DNA of 64,000 bases from Glandiceps talaboti (lineage: Eukaryota; Hemichordata; Enteropneusta; Spengelidae): assembly GCF_964340395.1 (NCBI RefSeq), contig NC_135558.1, forward strand, positions 7,917,501 through 7,981,500, written 5' to 3'. Below, piece by piece: positions 12,365 to 23,566 of this stretch (positions are counted from its first letter, which is position 1; each line of letters begins with the position of its first letter). A program made the translations under genes and the position numbers. A model generated the notes under the pieces. That model did not search any database, was not told the DNA's origin, and saw only the letters and a list, made by a program, of their open reading frames with translations.

Positions 12365-13979
12365 TCAGGTGCATCATTATGCAGACTAGACATTTTGAAA
12401 ACAATGCACTATGTCACCGAATCTTTCATCCGCTAGGGTTCAACTACATATTACTCTTCAATAGGTTACTATAGTGGAGCAATTATCAACTGCAATGAAA
12501 TACTTACCCACTATGAAATAACTCTTATCCATTATGATGGACACTTGTCCACAACAATGGGACACAACATGAAAAATCAAAAAGTTTGACAACTTGTATT
12601 AAAACCCAAAAGTTTCAAAAAAATAACATCACATACCAGCACCTTTAACAAACAAACAAACTTATCAATGTTCAACTCAAAATTCTTCAGAATATTATAG
12701 CTACCTCTATGTGATCACTCTGTACATATATATTATTACCATGGCAACATGACAGTACACATGAAAACGCTGCACTGTTCTGATTATCTATCATAAGGGA
12801 ATAGAACATTGATTTGTATTATGAGTACAACTATGTATGCTTGATACGACCTTCTCTTAGTATGGCCAGCGAGGGCGCCCTGGTGTATCTTACAGACTAT
12901 TAGAATCAGATAGAACTTTTGCATCAACAAGTTCTGAATATTTCGCACCATGATGGATTAACAAAAGGTGGAATTTTCCATTCCAAATTTTTTCTTAACA
13001 TAACATTTTTAACATGATCAAAGGTATGCAAAAGCTATGAAAACTATCTTATGCAAGTTTATATCATATAGTTGTAACAATGAATTCAAGTGTGTTTCTA
13101 TGAACTGAAAACAGCTTACAAATAGTGGTTTGCTGTAACTACGACGTTTGTCAATCTGATGAGGGTCGTCGACCTAGACAGATCAAAAACTCAATGCTGA
13201 AAAAATTGAACTGCATGTACTTCTAACATTTCTACCTAATTCTGCTTACACACACTAAACTTGACAATGTATTACACACTTACTGTTTTACAATCCAAAA
13301 TTAGACACACTAGTATTTACTTTGTACTGAAGACCTTTCACTAACATTTACTTCATTACCAGCTGCTATAGAAAGCTATACTCTTGTCATTCCTCAAATT
13401 CATCGCAACCTACGACTACTTTATTCACGTTGTTTATTTACATGCCCTAAATCATTCCTACAATCTCAAAAGGAAGCTCTGCATTTACCACACTGCAATT
13501 TGCATTTATTTCCTTATATGTCGTAAACTACCTAATTAGCATATGAAATATACTAATATGCAAATTAGTTTCACTATCCAATCAAAAACAAGATAACTTT
13601 TTTCCCCTGAAAGCATAAGTGTTGATATACCTGATGACATTTCTGTGTAAATTACGGTGGAAAGTGAGACACGTATCTAACTAAAAATTGACAAAAATGT
13701 TCTGAGAACTAAACTATTGGTACAAACATTGTAAATAATTAGAAGACTTCTGTAAAAATGGAACAGAGTTTAAAGCTATCGTAATGTCGTCAGGAGACGT
13801 CTCGTTTCTAATAATCTGATGTTAACAAGAGAAAATGTTTGAAAACACACGACATTAAAGTGTAGAGTATAAGCTGATAAAATAACCTGACATTGTTAAA
13901 ATCATTCTCCTCTCCCTATGTAACAGTACTATAATGATACACAAACTGTTTTTGTAATATAACTTCTACCAACCTTACA

Positions 13980-14200
13980 CTTGTCTGGAGCAAGACTTGT
14001 TGCTATGCTACTTGTCTGGAGCAAGACTCATTGCTATGCTACTTGTCTGGAGCAAGACTCGTTGCTATGCTACTTGTCTGGAGCAAGACTCGTTGCTATG
14101 CTACTTGTCTGGAGCAAGACTTGTTGCTATGCTACTTGTCTGGAGCAAAAGTTGTTGCTATGCTACTTGTCTGGAGCAAGACTTGTTGCTATGCTACTTA
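13980..14200. repeat. 31-bp minisatellite, seven copies
   Basis: Units start at 13980, 14011, 14042, 14073, 14104, 14135 and 14166, each beginning CTTGTCTGGAGCAAGACT. Copies differ at a few positions only. Because 31 is not a multiple of 3, an open frame reads as a cyclic protein repeat; this is a by-product, not a gene. Confidence 0.95.
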
Positions 14201-14722
14201 AAAAAATAATCATAATTTGAAATTTGCTTGAGTATTTTACAATGATTTTGTTGGAAACTATAAATTCTTCTCCTAAAAGAACAGTGACAGCCTGTTAACA
14301 TTGCAATCTGTGAATGTGCCCCGCTGTCTCACAAACTGCTTGTATTAGTATCTATGACATCTGAATGTGGTTTGACTGGTTTGGAAAGATGCACACAATC
14401 TGATTGGTCGCAGTGGGGAGTGCTAATGTACATCAGCCTAATTGATAATATTCAAGTGAAGTCAATCTGTAAAAGTGCCTTCATTGAGATGAGCACAAGA
14501 ACAATATAAATTCACATATAGCAAATGCTGATAACTGCCACTGTGGACACGCCTACACTAAATTGATTGTTGTTGATAGCATTACAAGCAGTTAGTGAAC
14601 CAATGAAGCTAAATCACAAATCATGATGTAAACGGGCTAGAACAGCAAAGACAACAATATGTCAACCAACAAGTGGTCTTTCCAAACTAGTTCCTGTAAA
14701 TATTTTACTTTTAACAAAAACC

Positions 14723-14880
14723 AGTAGATAGGCTGACAACTTTATAAATGTGTCTACATTATCAACCATACCTACAGCAAAGAACGGTGCCATAAAACGG
14801 TTGTAGTTTTATGTTGATGTACCTATAGTAGATAGGCTGACAACTTTATAAATGTGTCTACATTATCAACCATACCTACA
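14723..14880. repeat. 54-bp exact direct duplication, 104-bp offset
   Basis: 14723-14776 and 14827-14880 are identical, running from AGTAGATAGGCTGACAAC to CATACCTACA, with unrelated sequence between. This is a recent local duplication. Confidence 0.9.
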
Positions 14881-15709
14881 CCCTAATAACAACTTCTATA
14901 TATTCTGCATGGTAATTTTTTTTTTTACATTTCTATGAATAATTTCGAAAAAAAACCTTTTCTTCCTTTCTCATTAATTTTGACAGATTATACTTCATTT
15001 TCCTATGATTTTTCTAACTTTGATAATAATCATAATTTTGACAGTTTCTTTTGAATATTGTAAAAACCTAATGACTTGACAGGCAGAGTGCAAATAAACT
15101 ATGATGCACTTTTTAACTATTTACAGAGGGGCAGTGAACATTAAGTAGAATAACCTAAGATGTACCAAAAAAATATATCATTTAAATTTAATAATATTTT
15201 GAAGATAGAAATATAAGCTTAATCATGATTAATATGAAATATATGAGATATTAATTTTGGTAAATTAGCAAAAACTGGAACGAGAAATTTGAGATTTAAC
15301 TACAAATTTTGCAGATTTTCCATCAATGTTTAGATCACATGGTTTTGCTGTACTGATATCTGATCATTGGAGCAAGCCATCAGGATTCCATAGGATCACT
15401 GTTCTGATTGGAAGCAACTTTTTCTATAGTTCTGCCAGACATCCATTTTTCAAACCATATTTTAGTAATCTGATATTGGTCTTTAGTAGACAGTTATTGG
15501 TACACTTGACTTCATTTGACTGTCAAGAGCATCAGTGGTTGTTATACCGGGTGAATCTGAACATCAAAATTTTTTTACATCTCTCCCTCTCCTTATTTCA
15601 CTAGTAAAAATTGTGGAATAATTTCATATGAACCACAGATACGTACGTAACTACTAGAGTTATTCACTCATCTATAATAAAGAGATGCCAAAAGTTGAAA
15701 TCATGCTTC

Positions 15710-16376
15710 ACTAATTTTATCGCAAAACAACCGGTATACCAGATAATCAACTTTTCCCAGATTTGGTGAATTTGCAGGACATCTTTTCCATTGTACCAGA
15801 CAAGGAATTCTACCACCATGTATCATTTTGTTGTAATTGTAGAAACACAGTCCTAACATAATATAAGGAAGTTTACCAGCAGGTAACTTTTTTAGTCATT
15901 GGATCATTCAGTAGAACGAACTATTCACTAATTCACGTATGGAAGCTTTCCATGTTAGGTATCATTTTTTTTTGCAATCAGTTCATATTGGAATACAGTC
16001 TACCCATTTTGCCAGGTACGAACTTGATCGTCTGAGTATAATTGTTTTTGGTGATTCAGTTATTTTTTGCAGGACAACCTAGCAACTGTATCACATATGT
16101 AACTTTACTGTGTCTGATACACTTTCGCAATCAGTTCATATAGAAATACCGCCTACCCATTTAGCTAGGTAAGGAACTTTACCGTCCAATTATATTTGTT
16201 TTGTTGATTACTGGTAAGCCATTTAGTAGGACAATCTAAGCTGCTGTATCGCATATGTAACTTTACTGTATCTGGTAAATTTTTTGCAATCAGTCTTAAA
16301 GAAATAGTCTACCCATTTGACCATGTAAGGAACTTTAACTCTTAATGTCGAGTATCATTTTCTTTTGACAATCACC
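15710..16376 (-). repeat. Decayed tandem copies of the terminal Polycomb-like exon
   Basis: Downstream of the stop codon, on the minus strand, the segment encoding the chromo-like C-terminus recurs in degenerate form. Landmarks on the plus strand are ttccat at 15786, and tacccat at 16001, 16154 and 16310, against ttcccat at 16395 in the real exon. The copy near 15780-15825 still reads as GGRIPCLVQWK on the minus strand against [11 protein letters not shown] in the gene. The units around 16000-16320 repeat with about a 155-bp period and share tgcaatcagttcatat and catatgtaactttactgt. Confidence 0.65.
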
Positions 16377-16895
16377 TCATTCAGCTGTACAGCCTTCCCA
16401 TTGTACCAGATATTGAACTTTGCCATCAGGTGTCATGCGTTTAGCCAGAACATTGAACCTTTCTCCACAGGCCAGCCTACCTTCAGCACCAAAATAAGAT
16501 GTAATACTTTGCCGTAGATGTTGCAATGATAGGGCTTTATCATTCAGAATACCATTGGCTACTTCTGGGTCACTCTCCACACTACTACTACTGCTGCTGC
16601 TACTACTACTACTACTACTGCTACTGCTGCTGCTATTGTTGTTGTTAGTGATGGCGCGGACAGCTTTTTTCTTTCCTTTTCTGTTTCGTGGTGTTGATGC
16701 CGAGATTATGGAGTCTGTGTCCGTACTTTTCTGGTTGGGACCATTCTTGACAGGATGGGTCCTGAGTGGGGGAATAGTATCCAGTATTGAGGAGGTTGTA
16801 CTTGAACTATCTTCATCCCAGTCTAGAGGTAGCAATTTACCGGCGTATCCTTTGTATGACTGGTTAGCACTGGGTGGTTTGTTGGTTATGTTACC
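16377..16895 (-). CDS. PCL (MTF2/PHF19-like): Polycomb-like: last coding exon with Ser tract and chromo-like domain
   Basis: Encodes 172 residues to the TGA at 16377-16379. An 18-residue Ser run comes from AGT/AGC triplets (about 16575-16630 on the plus strand, preceded by four Asn codons). After it, [20 protein letters not shown] and [10 protein letters not shown] match the C-terminal chromo-like domain that in MTF2/PHF19 contacts PRC2 (SUZ12). The Ser run is probably length-polymorphic. Confidence 0.93.
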   Translation of the reverse strand, partial: GNITNKPPSANQSYKGYAGKLLPLDWDEDSSSTTSSILDTIPPLRTHPVKNGPNQKSTDTDSIISASTPRNRKGKKKAVRAITNNNNSSSSSSSSSSSSSSSSSSVESDPEVANGILNDKALSLQHLRQSITSYFGAEGRLACGERFNVLAKRMTPDGKVQYLVQWEGCTAE

Positions 16896-19800
16896 CTAGG
16901 GAGAGATAAACCAAAATAATAATATTGTACATTGAATTAATCACAGTATTCTCACTAATAATTACAATATTCAGAGAAGCTTTTAACCATAAAACAAAAG
17001 AGGAAACTCTGTTCTAGTTTTTACAGAGAGAAAAGAACAAAACAACATGAGATAAATTTGGCACTTCATGACATTACATAATTTTGCATAAAAATAGCAC
17101 TTTGGCTCTCACATCGGTGTTTAAACTTACATACTAGTGCCTACTTAGCCATCACTCTCAAAATAAAAGTTGACAAAGTTAAAATATTGGTGTCAAAATA
17201 AAACAACAGAATAGTAAAATAATAGTATGAAATTGATTTACAATATGGATCTATGGGTAGATGTTAGCAGGTGATTATATTCTCAAATGGACATAATAGC
17301 CATGGATAAAACATAAAGTATATTATGAAAATATATGAATTGATATAGAACATTTCGACTACTGTACCTATTATGGTAAAATAGTTCTTTGTGAAGTAAA
17401 ATAATGAAATCTCGATGACAATAAAAATACACTATTTCCCTCACTTGGGTTCCCTTTTCAATTCATTCTTACCTTCATTAGTGCTGCCTTTAGCATTCTT
17501 CTTGCCCTTTTGCATTTGCCTAAAAACTGGGCCTCTTCATCCAATTTTCTCTTGACACTTGTCCTTGGAGATGATTTTGGACTGCAAAGATTAAAAAATG
17601 TATGATTATTGGCAAATTAGCTTTAGTGTCAGATGGTTCAATATGATTCACCATAATTAGATCCAAAGTAATTGAGTTCACATGCATAAAATATACATTT
17701 CAGCATGGACATAACCCATTCCTGCATGTATTCCCCTCTGGGCTTTGTGTGTGTGCGTGTGTGCGTGTGTGTGTGCATGTTTTTTTTATGGCTTTGGTGT
17801 AAGTTTAGATATGAAAATATACCTTTGAGCTGGTACAAAGCACAAACACATACTGGTGGATGTAGGGGAAAGAGGGGAAGACATATTTAGATAAGAGCAA
17901 TATACCTTTGAGCTGGTACAAAGGTGACAGTACGTCTTCCTTTCATTTTGAGGTCATTCATGATGTCATCAGTGATCTGACCTGTAGTTGGTAAGATAAT
18001 ACTAGGAGGTGTTGGTGCTGTACGTATCCTTAAACCCCATATTGTCTTCCTTTTCTTTAGTTCCTTACCACAGGTGAATCTATAAGGATAAGATAATGTG
18101 ATGTTTAGAAGATATAAACCTACACAATTCCTTGAAAGAAATATCTAGCATTTAAAAGATACAAACCTACTCAGTTCTTTACCACAGGTGAATGTAATAA
18201 ACTAAATAACTTAGTGTTTAAAAAAATATCAACTTACTCAGTTTTCTACCACGTGCACCACTCATGATGGTGAATAAACATTATTATCAATATTAGAAGT
18301 GTCTTACTCACCTGCTCTTTGATGTTTGCAAAGCGGTTAAAAAGTTCTCCTGTCTCTCTGATCTAGTGCACACGTTTAACTGTAAAAAATAGAGTAGAAA
18401 ATGTTATTGCAGATACTATCTACAGACAGTACCAGTTTTGAGAATTCTTGCAACTTTTGTGTTTTACTAGTGAGAATGCTCTACTCGATGTAAGACTGGA
18501 CACAGGCAGATTTCATTAAAACATTGAGAAAGCTGAAATCTATGATTGAGCAGCAAAGCTGGCACTGATAGAACCCAAGTACAAGCTTTAGTGTAGAGTT
18601 TAGAAGTTCAACAAAGACAGATTTTTAGAGTGACATAATCTATGTCAGTAAAACAGCACACAATTTCATATAAACGATGTATATTCATCACTTTCAAGCA
18701 TGTCAGAGTCTATCTGATCATGGTTGTCATGGAAACCTTTGATTGATTCTTTGTTTTCGTGAAATGTCCATCAGTCAAAATGTTTAATTTTTAAAAAAAA
18801 ATATTACTTACAGTTCTTAACATTTTCTTTGAAGATAGGAAGAAATCTTCCTTATGGAAGTGCCACACATGTACCTACTTCCATTTTTTGGTTTAATTTC
18901 TAAATGTTATCAATACCGTACGAAAGAAGTAACAGACAAGAATGACACACTCACATGTTCTACTTGTAGATAATCCCAGCATTCATTCAAATAGGGAATA
19001 ATTTCTTGATCAATATCGTAATATTTCTTTCTGTGTACCATGGTTAGGTTAAATAGAACCAACTGAGCCACATCAACCCTATAATGACAAATTAAAAAAA
19101 CAAACAGTTTGTAACGATAAATCTATGGACGGAGATCAAACAAAGTTTATAATGCTGATGTTGAGCTCTGACTTTTCATCTAAAATTGATTAAATATTGT
19201 TAACGGAAGATTCAGATTTTCATCCTGGCCTGGATAATGAATTTGGACAACAAAGACAAACTTCCTACATTCTATCCAAACTTACCATCAAAAGGCAGAC
19301 TTTTCATATGAAAATTGATTCACACTTTAAAATTTTTTTTTTTTATGGTAGAGAATTACTCCTATCCAGTATTTTCCAGATAAAAAAAACAATGATTAAC
19401 ATGTCAAATTCCTTTGTGCAGGCTAGGTGCACACTTATCATCAAGGTGTCTGTCCAACTTACCATTTCTAAGATTCAAACTTGCCATCCTATAGTCAAAC
19501 TTATCTGAAATCAAAACTAATCATCCAAGATTCAAATTTACCATTCAACATATCTCGTAAAATTCAAACTTACCATCTGAGAGGCATCCTCTTTAGGTAT
19601 TCTGGACCATCATTACACACTGAACACACAAACAAATAAAACCTGGAAAAGAGGGAAATGGAGATTTCAGTTCAGTGTTCCTTTGCAAGTGCACAAAATT
19701 TATGTGATGTGAAAATTGAAATGACTATCAAGTACTACAAGTTTATGGAAATTCATCCATTTTCTGGAGTGATATTCCTTTTAATCATAAATAACTTTGC

Positions 19801-22800
19801 GTTGATATTTCATCATTACGGTCAGTCATGGTCAAAATAAACCTCAAAATGGGTGACTCTATGAACTTTCATCTAAATATTACCTGTCTCCATACATCAT
19901 TGGTTCATCTAAACACTGCACACACGCTGTAAATAACAAATAGAATATCGTATGAGACATTGGACATCATTGGACATGGCGAATTATTTACATTATAAAG
20001 CCAACAAAACTTTAGCTTCCACTCTGACAACACAAATATAGTCATTATGCTAATCCAGCATTGAAACAAGATACTGTAAATCTGAATTTATTTGCTTATT
20101 CACTGAAAAAAAAAGAAAAATGTGAAAATCTGTCGACATTAACAATGTCTCTTGTACATGTAAATACGCTGTATATAAGTGCAATACAACCAACTCTGAC
20201 TAGTTTGATCAAAAATTTGCAGAATTGTGAAGTAATGTACTTGTCTAGGTTTGCAGTACTTAATCAGATTGTTTGGGTAACCCAGCACAAACACATTTTA
20301 CACATATAAAGTAATTTTTTAATCAAAGAGTGTAAAAGTTTCTACCTTCATGGAACCACTGTTTACATCTACAGCACTGTAACATCTTTAGGTACCACCT
20401 ACAATACAAGTACATTTACAATGGGGTTAAATAAGAATTTTGGTTGGAAAATTGATCCAATGTTGGCAATTCTAGAGGCATATAGGGTCTGTACTGATTG
20501 GCTTTTCCAAAGGTGAATGAATCCTGACAAAACTGACTGGCATTTCGAAAGGCGCCTAAAATTGGCTGGCATTTTGCAAGAGGAGAAATGGGCTCTAAAT
20601 GAGAAAAGTGATGTTGGGCCATGGCTGGTTGCTATGTTCAGAGTGGCAATTCAGAACCCTTGGTAGCATTTTCAAATAGAAAGTTTTGGCCCTTACTGTT
20701 GGCATCTTCAAGTGCAAGGCGAATTAAAAAATATTACCATATTGTTTTAACATGTACATTCAACTTTGGACTTGAACAAAACACTGATGTTATTTTAAAT
20801 TTTACTGATTAGAAAATTCGGCACTGTGACTATTTAGAAATACTGGAAAATGGTCTCAAACTTACTCTCCTGGTCCACCACAATAGCAATAACATTGCTG
20901 TATGTTGGTTCTATGACTGGCATCCCATGACAATATATTTAATTTATATGGTAATGATTTCTTCATGTCTTGGAAGGTTTTAGCATTGGGTCCTTTGTTA
21001 GATGCTCCACCTCTTTTCACTGATGTTGCAAAGACACACTGTCTGCAATGCCAGGGGACATCTGGTTTCAATACCGTCTCATCAATCTCAGGTTTATGAC
21101 ATTTTTGATGATAGCCTACATGGAAAGAGAAAAAAAGAATGACTTGGCAAGCTACGCTATGCACAAGGAAATGACTCACATGTACATTTTGGCCAAAAAT
21201 AATATATATCTGGTTCTGGTCAGTGCACGTGTGCCCTGAATACCCTCGCGTCGATCCTTTTTTTTTCGATAATTTTTGCTTTCCCGTTCCTTATTTATTC
21301 CTAATATCAGAACCAGCAGCTGTAATCTACCCTACATGCCAAGACTGCTTAAATACAAAGCCTAAACTGCTTTGAAGAAAAAGGAAGCTTTTCAAGATTT
21401 CAATATGATAGAACAGAGTATGTAAAGTGTCAAAAAAATGTGTATTTACTAATTTGTAAAAAAAAAAAAAAAAAAAAAATAGGAAAAAAAAAAATTCGCG
21501 TCGTTGCACCACTTTAGAAAGTTTACCCTGACCAGAACCAGATCATTTTTTTTGGCCTTAGCTTGCTATATATAACAACTGTCAAGAATTGAGTCATTTT
21601 TCTAGGTCCAAAAAGACATTATAAATATAATTCCTTGGTACATGTACATTGGTTTTTACTCAATTCTGATGACATTGTTTTGGCTATGCCTTTGGAAATA
21701 CTGATAAATTCAAACACAATGACATGTAAGTGCTATTGTAACATACTCTGGGTATCTGTGCGAGTGTTTGTGGTAGCCTCTGTGGCGATACTTTCACAAG
21801 TTAGTGAAGGCATAGCAGGAAACACCAAAAACACAAGTGCTAATACCCCAAATACCCACACCAACATTCAAGCATCATAAGCTTTTATTATTATTAAATA
21901 TTTTATCCAAAAACAGCAAATTTCTTTGACAGATTATGTGTACCTAGTAATGCTCGCATTCTCATTTGCATACTGGTATAAAATGCATTGCAGTACAAAC
22001 ACCAGTAGTACGCAGACACACCAATACAAGGAACGGCTGGTACTTATATATACAGTAATACAACATATGCTACACCACTACACGACAAAATACCCAGAAA
22101 CACTGCTATATCATTTGATTACTATACCTACCTAGGTTACACCTGTCACAGATGACAATTTCATTGGGTGACTCCGATGATTCATCCTGGCATATTGTAC
22201 AGTTGATGTCTGAGCTGTAGTTTCGTCCTTTCAAAAGTAAGTAGATTTGAAAACAACTTATCACTATCGTTGAAATGACATGTGAAAAGCTGGAAATCAT
22301 TTTTCATAAATAGGGTGTGTGATTGACAGTTTACAACAACAAACCCCTAAACTCAGTTGGTAGAATAATTAATGGAGTTTTCTTGTCACCTATACACCAC
22401 ACAAATTTGTCTGGTCAAATAGGTGCATCTTTAGGAAAGTACAATAAAATTACTTTGGAATGGTAAAATTAGAAATGCTGTGTGCTACACATGCCAAAAT
22501 CCACCTATCAAAACATTTTTTCCTTAAAATTTTCTACATCCCAGCAGACTGGTTAGTTGCTGTCGTGAAAGGACCACTGAACTTGTAAGTTGTTGTTTTT
22601 TTATATGAAATAAGACCTAACACTATCAGACAGGTGGATAGATTGGTTTTCCTGAGATTATCTTCAACTGTAAACAGACTAGTGATACATGAATTTACCT
22701 GTTTGTAAATCTTTGAATAAAACCCAATGTTCCGAGTTGTCTTCAAACACTACTAAGCACTTCTCGTGCTCTTTATCCACCTGTGAAGATAACAAGGAAA

Positions 22801-23566
22801 ACATACATGTATATACTATATACAAAGATACTGATAATACATGTAATACTGCCTGTCCTGTAGACTTGTCATAACATTGGGTTACTTGCCCAAAGGGTGG
22901 TAGTTGCAAAAGTTAAATGCAAGGCCTGCATGACTCAATACAAAATTGGTAATGATTGACATACAATGTGCCTATTTGCAAATGCAAAAGAAATATTACT
23001 GGGGTGTCTATAATCATTTTTAAAGGGAAACCTAAGTATGTTGAGTAGATTCAGCAAGTAGATATTGCTACATCATACAACCTTAAACAAATACATTCAT
23101 ATTACGTTGAAAGATTGTCGTTCTTGTGGGCACTATATCATCTCTTGCAAACACAAACGTAGCAAATTAAAATCCTCTTTATCCCTAGGGTGTATTTGTT
23201 TGTACACAACTAACTAAGTACAAGTTGAGAGAAAGAGGATGTAAAATATGTTGTGTCGCACTGTCCTCATCGGCCAGTGTGAGGGCGCCCTATCACGCTG
23301 AAGACTCTTTACAATCTATACCTTCATGTTATGATTTTTCCAAACATAAATCATACATCATTGTGATTGTTACACAGATGGCATAATACAAAAAATAATA
23401 ATTTCCTGCTCACTTTCTCAATGGTTCCAAGATAAAACAGTCCGTCTGACCACCTGGCAAGGACATCTAAACCAATCACAAACTTGATGTCACCGCTGGT
23501 GTAGTCAGCCAATTCATTCTTGTCATTCCAGTCTGTTGATTGGTTACTGTCTATTTCTTTCTCCAT
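16377..23566 (-). CDS. PCL (MTF2/PHF19-like): Polycomb-like protein (PHF1/MTF2/PHF19 family), complete
   Basis: Twelve coding exons on the minus strand: 23414-23566, 22699-22780, 22132-22227, 20866-21115, 20346-20398, 19884-19926, 19574-19642, 18955-19078, 18312-18379, 17906-18079, 17473-17581 and 16377-16895. They sum to 1740 nt (579 codons plus TGA) and every junction has GT/AG borders and matching phase. Human PHF1, MTF2 and PHF19 are about 567-593 residues, so this is full length. Domain order: Tudor (about 30-80), PHD1 (about 87-139), PHD2 (about 184-245), EH/winged helix (about 246-370), Ser-rich linker, chromo-like C-terminus (about 530-579). Family members bind H3K36me3 and CpG DNA and recruit PRC2 in the nucleus. 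Having one member fits an invertebrate; vertebrates have three paralogues. I cannot say which of the three it most resembles. Confidence 0.95.
17473..17581 (-). CDS. PCL (MTF2/PHF19-like): Polycomb-like: basic linker exon
   Basis: A 109-nt exon (residues about 371-407) encoding a Lys/Arg-rich linker including [20 protein letters not shown], which could act as a nuclear localisation signal. The acceptor is TTTGCAG and the donor AAG|gtaaga. It connects the winged helix to the low-complexity region. Sequence similarity is weak here, so support comes mainly from splice sites and phase. Confidence 0.85.
17906..19078 (-). CDS. PCL (MTF2/PHF19-like): Polycomb-like: extended-homology / winged-helix exons
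   Basis: Exons 18955-19078 ([20 protein letters not shown] and following), 18312-18379 and 17906-18079. The last holds [23 protein letters not shown], which corresponds to the basic Lys-rich loop and GLRIR strand of the family's winged helix that binds unmethylated CpG DNA. DNA binding is inferred from this conservation. Both borders of exon 17906-18079 have near-duplicates in the adjacent introns. Confidence 0.9.
19574..20398 (-). CDS. PCL (MTF2/PHF19-like): Polycomb-like: PHD2 exons
   Basis: Exons 20346-20398, 19884-19926 and 19574-19642 encode [32 protein letters not shown] and [19 protein letters not shown], in close agreement with the second PHD finger of MTF2/PHF19. All zinc ligands are present. 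The last exon ends at donor ATG|gtaagtttg, which is followed by an array of similar decoy donors (see findings). Confidence 0.92.
20866..22227 (-). CDS. PCL (MTF2/PHF19-like): Polycomb-like: PHD1 exons
   Basis: Exons 22132-22227 and 20866-21115. Zinc ligands in order: C88-x2-C91, C105-x2-C108, H113-x2-C116, C134-x2-C137, the Cys4-His-Cys3 pattern of a PHD finger. The strongly conserved family block [20 protein letters not shown] follows, then the start of PHD2 ([10 protein letters not shown]). The intron between the exons contains two foldback elements. Confidence 0.92.
22699..23566 (-). CDS. PCL (MTF2/PHF19-like): Polycomb-like: start codon and Tudor domain exons
   Basis: Exons 23414-23566 (residues 1-51; the same exon continues into 5' UTR to 23583) and 22699-22780 (residues 52-78). 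The start MEKEID is the first in-frame ATG: the upstream frame stays open but has no ATG. The Tudor core is [18 protein letters not shown] plus [18 protein letters not shown]. By alignment to PHF1, cage positions W39, Y45 and F63 are kept, while the fourth is His69 (Phe in PHF1, Tyr in PHF19, Ser in MTF2). The usual VLWKD is VLFKD here. Methyl-lysine binding is therefore plausible but not assured. Confidence 0.9.

Larger units (their letters stand above)
10800..15700. other. Intergenic region between the 190-aa gene and the Polycomb-like gene
   Basis: No exon structure is seen on either strand. Contents: a perfect 20-bp palindrome at 11510-11529, a foldback element at about 12212-12364, a 31-bp minisatellite at 13980-14200 and a dispersed 54-bp exact duplication (14723-14776 and 14827-14880). 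The right part should hold the 3' UTR of the minus-strand gene. I could not place its poly(A) site. Confidence 0.6.

Noticed and set aside
13980-14200. Direct repeats resembling a CRISPR array
   Set aside because: Units are head-to-tail with no spacers, and the window is eukaryotic. It is a minisatellite.
15326-15604. 92-residue plus-strand frame opposite the Polycomb-like 3' region
   Set aside because: No family resemblance and no exon signals; consistent with chance.
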